A stretch of DNA of 64,000 bases from Cyprinodon diabolis (taxonomy: Eukaryota > Chordata > Actinopteri > Cyprinodontiformes > Cyprinodontidae). Position numbers and translations under genes: made by a program. The stretch spans positions 5,584,501-5,648,500 of the forward strand of contig CM060076.1 in NCBI GenBank assembly GCA_030533445.1, given 5' to 3'. Shown piece by piece: positions 35,504 to 64,000 of this stretch (positions within the stretch are counted from its first letter, which is position 1; the number at the start of each line of letters is the position of its first letter). Under the pieces are notes generated by a model, which saw nothing but the letters and a program-made list of their open reading frames with translations, ran no database searches and had not been told where the DNA came from.

Positions 35504-35938
35504 TCAGTTTATTCATATAGTGCCAATTCTCACATTGACACGTCATCCCAAAGCACTAATTGCAATTCAACCAGATCATACAGTCAGATTGGTTCAAAGT
35601 TTTCTGTCTAAGGAAAACCAGCTAATTACATTGACTCGTTGACTCGAAGGCAATCCCTCAAAGCAAGCATGCTAGTAGCGACTGTGGATAGGAAAAATCC
35701 CTTTTAACAGGAAGAAACCTCCAGCAGAGCCAATGCACAACTTAGTGTAAGGGGCCATCTGCCGAGGCCGACTATAGAATAGAATAGAGATAGAATGAAG
35801 CAGAAGGATGAAAGGTGGCCCCTCCAACAGTCTAAATCTATAGCAGCATAACTAAAGAGATAGCTCAGGATAACCTGAGCCACTCTCACTATAAGCTTTA
35901 GCAAAAAGGAAACTTTTAAGCTGAGCCTTAAAATGTTA
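35504..35938 (+). repeat. Dispersed repeat family A, copy 4
   Basis: Near-full copy: it starts TTCAGTTTATTCATATAGTGCC and includes GAAACCTCCAGCAGAGCC, GGCCATCTGCCGAGGCCGAC and TATAGCAGCATAACTAAAG. Ends at about 35938 against a SINE. Confidence 0.7.
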
Positions 35939-35939
35939 A

Positions 35940-36165
35940 ATGGCCTGTACTTATATAGTGCTTTTTTCAAGTCAGAAGACTTTACACTACATTCAGCCAT
36001 TCACCCATACATTCCCAACCTACACTGGTGCCACTAGGCCCTCTGACCATCATCAGTAGGCAACGAAGGTAAGGACACAACAACAGTGAAAGCCAGGGCT
36101 TGAACCAACAACCCTGAGGTTAGAGGGCAAAATCCTGCCTCCGAAGCTACTGTCACCACTGTTAA
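35940..36165 (-). repeat. V-SINE-type SINE, antisense copy
   Basis: Reverse complement of the element at 26225: TATATAGTGC tail at the left, GGTGCCACTAGGCCCTCTGAC centre, and the box B complement GGGCTTGAACC near 36105. Confidence 0.65.
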
Positions 36166-36599
36166 ATGTAGAAGGATGTCTGCCTCAAAGAACAAATTTA
36201 AAAGAAAAACTTACCAGGTGGATGACCTTATACACATAATGTTAAATTTGGAAGTAGTTGAAAAATGTTAAATGGCAAACTCCAAGTAAGCAAAATAGGT
36301 TTGGCACATTTCAATGGATTTAGTAAAATATTAGATTTCATATTTATAAAAGCTTGTGTTTAAGGCAAAAAAAAATGATTGAGGTTTTCTTTGGCAGATG
36401 TATACAAACTACAGCAGAAACCTTGAACAAAGATGGAAATGTTTACAATAAAATAGGTATTGCAAGTATTGGTGCAAATGTATTCAGATGGCCATCCACT
36501 TAATTTAAAGGCCGGGCAAAGATATATTGATTAGATAAATGGGAAAGAAGTTCATGGTAAATTTGGAGGAGCTGCAGAGATGCTCATTGTGCGGGATAA

Positions 36600-36845
36600 T
36601 CTCCCGCTATGTTCATTATACAGAAACAATGGTGTCAGGTGGAGGAGTTTGCCCTGCTGTCTGAGGTTTGTTGGTTCGAGCTGTGGGTCTGGCTTTCAGC
36701 GTGCATTGCATCTGATGGTAGTCAGAGGGCCTGGTGGTGCCAGTGTAAGGCAGCCTCACTTCTGTCAGTGAGCCCCAGGGCAGCTGTGCCTACAATGTAG
36801 CTTGCCACCATTAATGACTGAATGTAATGTAATGCACTTGTACAG
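36600..36845 (+). repeat. V-SINE-type SINE, degraded copy
   Basis: Keeps GGTTCGAGC (box B), CAGAGGGCCTGGTGGTGCCAG and GTGAGCCCCAGGGCAGCTGT. The tail is decayed. Confidence 0.65.
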
Positions 36846-37360
36846 TCACAAAGATAAAGCCAATGTTTTTATTTTTTTGAGTTTTTCACAAGCAAAAAGG
36901 TCACATGAGAAAACTAAATGCACTTAATCAGAAAAAGATGCAACAGCAAAACAGGGGCTTCCAAAAATAGTGTGACTGGGGCTGAGTTTGATCATTTAAA
37001 GATGACAGCCAAAGCTGCAGTAAAAGGGTTTAGATCATATGATTATGCTTTAGAATAAGACAAACCAGACAAAATTCAACAGAGAATTTAGTGGCAAAGC
37101 TGCAAAATGTGTATGCACTGGCTCAAGTTTTTCTTTTTCTTTTTTTTTCTTTTTTTGTTTCTTGTTTGTTTTTTTTTTTGTTTTTTGTTTTTTTGTCCAG
37201 AATGACTAGATATTATCTTTGCTTGTTTCAGTTTTAAACTCGCACCCCAGACGAGGTTAAAACAATTGTGTCATAAAAAAGCTAAACAAAACAAAACAAA
37301 AACTTTCCAAGCAGTCAGACACTAGAAATATGGAAACCAATCCATTGTAATTCAACATTT

Positions 37361-37415
37361 TACCAATAGGGGGCGGTGTGGATCTCCATGCTTCTACAGT
37401 AACATGGCGGTCTGA
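37361..37415 (+). promoter_or_regulatory. gtf3c2: Candidate core promoter and first exon of gtf3c2
   Basis: CCAAT (37363-37367), a GC box GGGGGCGG (37369-37376) and a YY1-type site AACATGGCGG (37401-37410) occur within 50 bases, followed at once by a consensus donor GTAAGG at 37416. This fits a TATA-less housekeeping promoter with YY1 inside the 5' UTR. It would splice to a second exon beginning near 38423 that holds the start codon. Confidence 0.5.
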
Positions 37416-38441
37416 TGTAAGGATATTTTTGGTTTGATTTTTCAAAAGTACAAGGACTTGTAATCGAGGTATTTGCAGTTTTATCATTCAGACTAAATAA
37501 TATGAGACAGAATATTCAGTTATTTTTGCTGTGGGCAGTCAGCCAGTCTCTGTAGATTTCTCCCTGAGTGCCATGTTCGGGTTTCGATCCTGTCTGGTCG
37601 GAGTCTTGTATCACAAGCTCTGTGCGAGGTTTTCCAGGCTCTGCCACCGGGGTAGAAGTCCAGATATCAGGCACGATTTCCTTTTAATCGTGACATTCAT
37701 GACAGGTGCATTTCAGAAGTACCAAGATAAAAGTAGCACAACACACTGCTATTATCTTAGCCAGCTAGCTTAGCCTTGTGTGTTAGCCAAAAAGCTTAGC
37801 TAAAAGACGCTGACTTGGTTAGAAATCAACCGAGTTTTTTTATTTTTTATCACTGAATTAACTTTCTATTTGATCTTTTTTAAATATAAAGTGTGCCGAA
37901 GTCATGTAAAAAGTGAGACAATGTTTGGTACTGATTCTTAATATTGATTTGTTGTATTAACTCTGCAGTTACTAAATAGGGGTAAACTTAATTTTTTTCA
38001 ACGAAGTCTGGTGTGACAGGAACACGATCCCTCAACCACGCTAGAGTTAGCATCTGGTTCCTATCTTCTCTTAATGTATTTTTAATAGTTATCGCTGTCT
38101 CAACTACGTTTAATAAACTTTTAATTAGAATCTGAAATATCTAAGTAATTTAAAATGTATCTGATATTTAAAGGAAGTCACATTAAAAGGGTGAACTAGT
38201 CCTTTACTCACATGCTGAATCGGATTCACATGGATCCTATGTATATTAGTGGATAGATTTTAGTTTACATCCATTATAGTTATTTTCAGTTGTACTTCTA
38301 GCTCTTTAACTATAAAATTAAGGAAATGATGCAATATTATTGATTTCTGTGTCATGACTTTAACTAAATTTGTGTGCTGTTAATAGAAGTTGAATAAAGT
38401 TTGATACATGAAGAAAATTTTAGAGGAAACCTTCAAGTAAT

Positions 38442-61316
<22,875 letters not shown>

Positions 61317-61571
61317 GTGAGCTCTTCTCACAATTTGCTGAAAGGTAAAATGTTTTCTAGTTTTAATTGTGTCTCCATAATTTTTGGGCTGGAAAAAAAA
61401 ACTTTAGTGGGTTTAAAAATTACTAATAATTTAAAAAAATGAACATGAAAAGCATCAATATAAAACGTTGCAAAAGAATATCTTTAAAAAAAATCAAGTT
61501 TAATCGTTTAAAAATTGATGCATCAATCTATTACTGAAACTAGTTAAAACTAGAAGTCAGGTTTAAAAAGC

Positions 61572-62985
61572 AGAGATGGGTAGGGTACCTAAAAGTTATA
61601 ACCAGTTAAGAGTAGAAGTACTCCAACATCTTTATGCTTAAATAGAAATTTAAAAAGTAATCATTCAATGACTTGAGTGAGAATAAAAAAGTATTTGGTA
61701 AAGAGTCTACCTAAATACCGAGTCATACCTGATTTATGGTTTAGAAATGATGCAGTCAGACAGACTAGTATCTTAAAGACCAAAATATATTGAAAAGATA
61801 GAAATAAATGATGTTATTACAAAATGCCAAGTTCATGCAAAGGAAATAAATCAATTGCTTTCAACTTGAAATGTATAAAACCAATTATTTAATGTGGAAT
61901 GTGCCTGTTAGGACAGGCTTTTTATATTTTAGATTAGATTAGATTCAACTTTGTCATTACACAGGTACAGGTACAAGGTAACGAAATGCAGTTTAGGTCT
62001 AACCAGAAGTGCAACAGCAGCAAGTGCAGGATAAATAATGGTTCCATGAATACAGGACATGGGTTTCTACTGAATAATTATAGAGATGAATACCATTATT
62101 AACAGAATCTTACTAATAGATGAATATGATATATTGATAACTAGTGTTATGAATAGGGATGTAAATAATAATCGTTTTGTATCGATGCATCGATCCAACA
62201 GCCGATGATCCGATGCATCGATACGTCCGCAAGAGAATCGATTCATGTTTTTTTTTCCTCCGGTCTATTTTTATCCATTTGCTCCTGGGTGTAATTCTTC
62301 CTCCCGTGCTGCGGGGGCGCTAAACTTATTTTGCCCTCCTACCTCGCTTCCTGGTTATACTCTTACAGCAGTGTGTTGCAGTGAGCTTGACACAGACATT
62401 TTTAAATTATGCTCAGTATTGCAGCGTGGTCTGTGCTACACGCTGTGGGTCTAGATACGGCCGAGGCGGCGAGGAAGTGGGGGGCGAGTTTAGTCCGACG
62501 ACGGAGGGACATGAGGGCCAAAAAGTGCGGAGATCCAGGTGGAAAAAGTGTCCCAGCGTTCTCGCGCACCTCACTCTTTTAGCGGCTCAAACTTCAGGAG
62601 TTGTTTTCCGCAATTTCGGTCATAAAAACAAAACAAGCCAGCCTCCTGTCTGCGGCACTGTTTGCTGTCAGCTACAATTTGGGAGAGGTGCAGCGGAGTG
62701 TCTGTGGAGGGATCGGGACGTCTGGAGCCAGGAGTGCAGGTGAAGATTACAGTCTTGTAAAAAAAACAGAATAGCAAAACCTCTGACAATATCTACTTCT
62801 TCTTGTATATTCATCCCCAAATAACTGAAGTTACTGATGGTAGACAGACATGCCAGATATTTTACCTTAGTAGGAGCAGTGATACTTCATAACTTTATTA
62901 CTCAATTAAAAGTAAGAGGTAATGTGCAGTAGAACTACTCCTAAAAGTACATCTTTCTCAAAAAGAATCTCAAGTAAACGTCACC
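61572..62985. mobile_element. Composite of DNA-transposon ends in gtf3c2 intron 13
   Basis: An outer element (AGATGGGTAGGGTACC at the left, AGTAAGAGGTAATGTG ... AGTAAACG at the right) contains a LINE/SINE piece at 61930-62040 (ATTAGATTAGATTCAACTTTGTC) and a second element from 62155 with repeated GATGCATCGAT boxes and a GC-rich middle. Borders are approximate. Confidence 0.4.
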
Positions 62986-63324
62986 AGCCAATACAGGGCT
63001 CGATGTTAACCTTTGCCCGATCGCCCGGGGCAAGTAGTTTTTATTGTCGGGAGAGTACAAATTTCATTGCATTTGCCCACCGAGCAATTACTTTTAAATC
63101 ACCGACATTCGCTTAAAAAAGGACCCACATGCGTTGCCGGCGCCATTTTTGTTGTTTTGTACACATTTTCCGCTAGATGGCGTGATTTTTGTCCAGGAAT
63201 TGGCGCGAATCAGACACACCCACCACCCAGATAACCCTAAATTAAAAATTATCGGTCTGGGATTTGGAAAATTGGCATAATTGTATGCCATGCGCACAGT
63301 GTAAATATGGCTATCTTATGGCAG

Positions 63325-63412
63325 TCTTGGTTGAACTGTAAAGTGCCTTGAGATGACATGTGTTGTGAATTTGGCGCTATATAAATAAATTGAATTGAAT
63401 TGAATTGAATTT
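63325..63412 (+). repeat. LINE/SINE 3' tail with (TTGAA)n end
   Basis: GTAAAGTGCCTTGAGATGAC ... GGCGCTATATAAATAAA followed by TTGAA repeats. Confidence 0.6.
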
Positions 63413-64000
63413 TGTACAGTGATGCAGGTCATACATTAAAAAATTGTCATAAAATTTTTTTCTCTTAGAAATTGGAGAGGCGCATTTAAATGTTATAGAG
63501 CTAAACATGTTAAATTGGTGACCTGTTATGTCATTATTATTGTCTTGTTGCTGCATTTATTTTGTCAGGGAAAACTAATCCTGAGTCGGTTAAAAGTCAG
63601 GGAATTCTGAAATGATGTCAGACTGTGGAAACCCTGTATAAAATAACTATGTATAATGATTCTCTAGAAAAGTCACATTATATTAATAGTTTTATCTTCT
63701 ATAAACATACCGTGACTCTAAAATAAAAGTTATTTGTGACAGACTTCCGTCTTGTGATTTATCTTAAGTTTTTAACCTGTCAAGTTTTTTTTAAAGATTT
63801 TTAACATTACAATTTATATTTTTCCAAGCACACAACAGTTTAAAGCAAAGTTTAGTTTGAAAAGAATGTGCAGGAAGGATTGAAAAGCATGTTAACACGG
63901 TAATGTAGGCTTGAGTTCATTATCTGACGCATGCAGATACACACCAGGAACCTGGAAACTTACTGAATTACAAAAAAACATTTAAAAAACAAACATGTTT
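63413..64000. other. gtf3c2 intron, nothing recognised
   Basis: AT-rich; no further gtf3c2 exon found before the window ends. Confidence 0.5.

Noticed and set aside
62381..62743. 120-codon frame in a GC-rich block
   Set aside because: Inside a decayed DNA element and not similar to any protein I know.

Overview
This is a window of AT-rich vertebrate nuclear DNA, almost certainly from a teleost fish. Genes are split into short exons with GT/AG borders. Introns and spacers are packed with fish-type repeats: Tc1-like, hAT-like and piggyBac-like DNA transposons, V-SINE-type tRNA SINEs, Penelope-like and LINE fragments, and a solo LTR. I see no prokaryotic features, CRISPR array, rRNA or tRNA gene. 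The species cannot be read from the sequence.

Layout. (1) 1-8200: two convergent paralogues of a small tail-anchored protein family that I do not recognise. The + copy is cut by the window start and ends at 562. The - copy is complete, 182 aa in five coding exons between 7943 and 3793. Both share a 203-nt exon, a 28-nt micro-exon and a final exon coding a transmembrane helix. (2) 8200-13200: spacer with repeats. (3) 13239-32753 (+): znf512, a nuclear zinc-finger protein, 15 predicted coding exons joining in frame to 822 aa. It carries a fish-style low-complexity Trp/Gln/Asp-rich exon, three tandem two-finger modules and a His/Gln-rich C-terminus. Its introns hold an intact Tc1-like transposon and several MITEs. 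(4) 32754-37360: 3' flank and repeats. (5) 37361 to beyond the window end (+): gtf3c2, the WD40 subunit of RNA polymerase III factor TFIIIC (TFIIIC110). It has a CCAAT/GC-box/YY1 promoter candidate and 13 predicted coding exons in the window (622 codons). The last in-window exon ends at 61316 and the gene continues past 64000. Its tenth coding intron (46803-60697, 13.9 kb) is a nest of mobile elements.

znf512 and gtf3c2 lie in tandem on one strand, and their human orthologues are also linked on chromosome 2p23, so this looks like conserved linkage. They are not a functional pathway as such; one is a zinc-finger nuclear protein and the other a basal Pol III factor. The convergent pair at the left edge may be immune-related, judged only from an IRF/ISRE-like motif upstream of the complete copy; that is inference. 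Exon borders were set by reading frame, splice consensus and resemblance to known protein families, not by transcript data.
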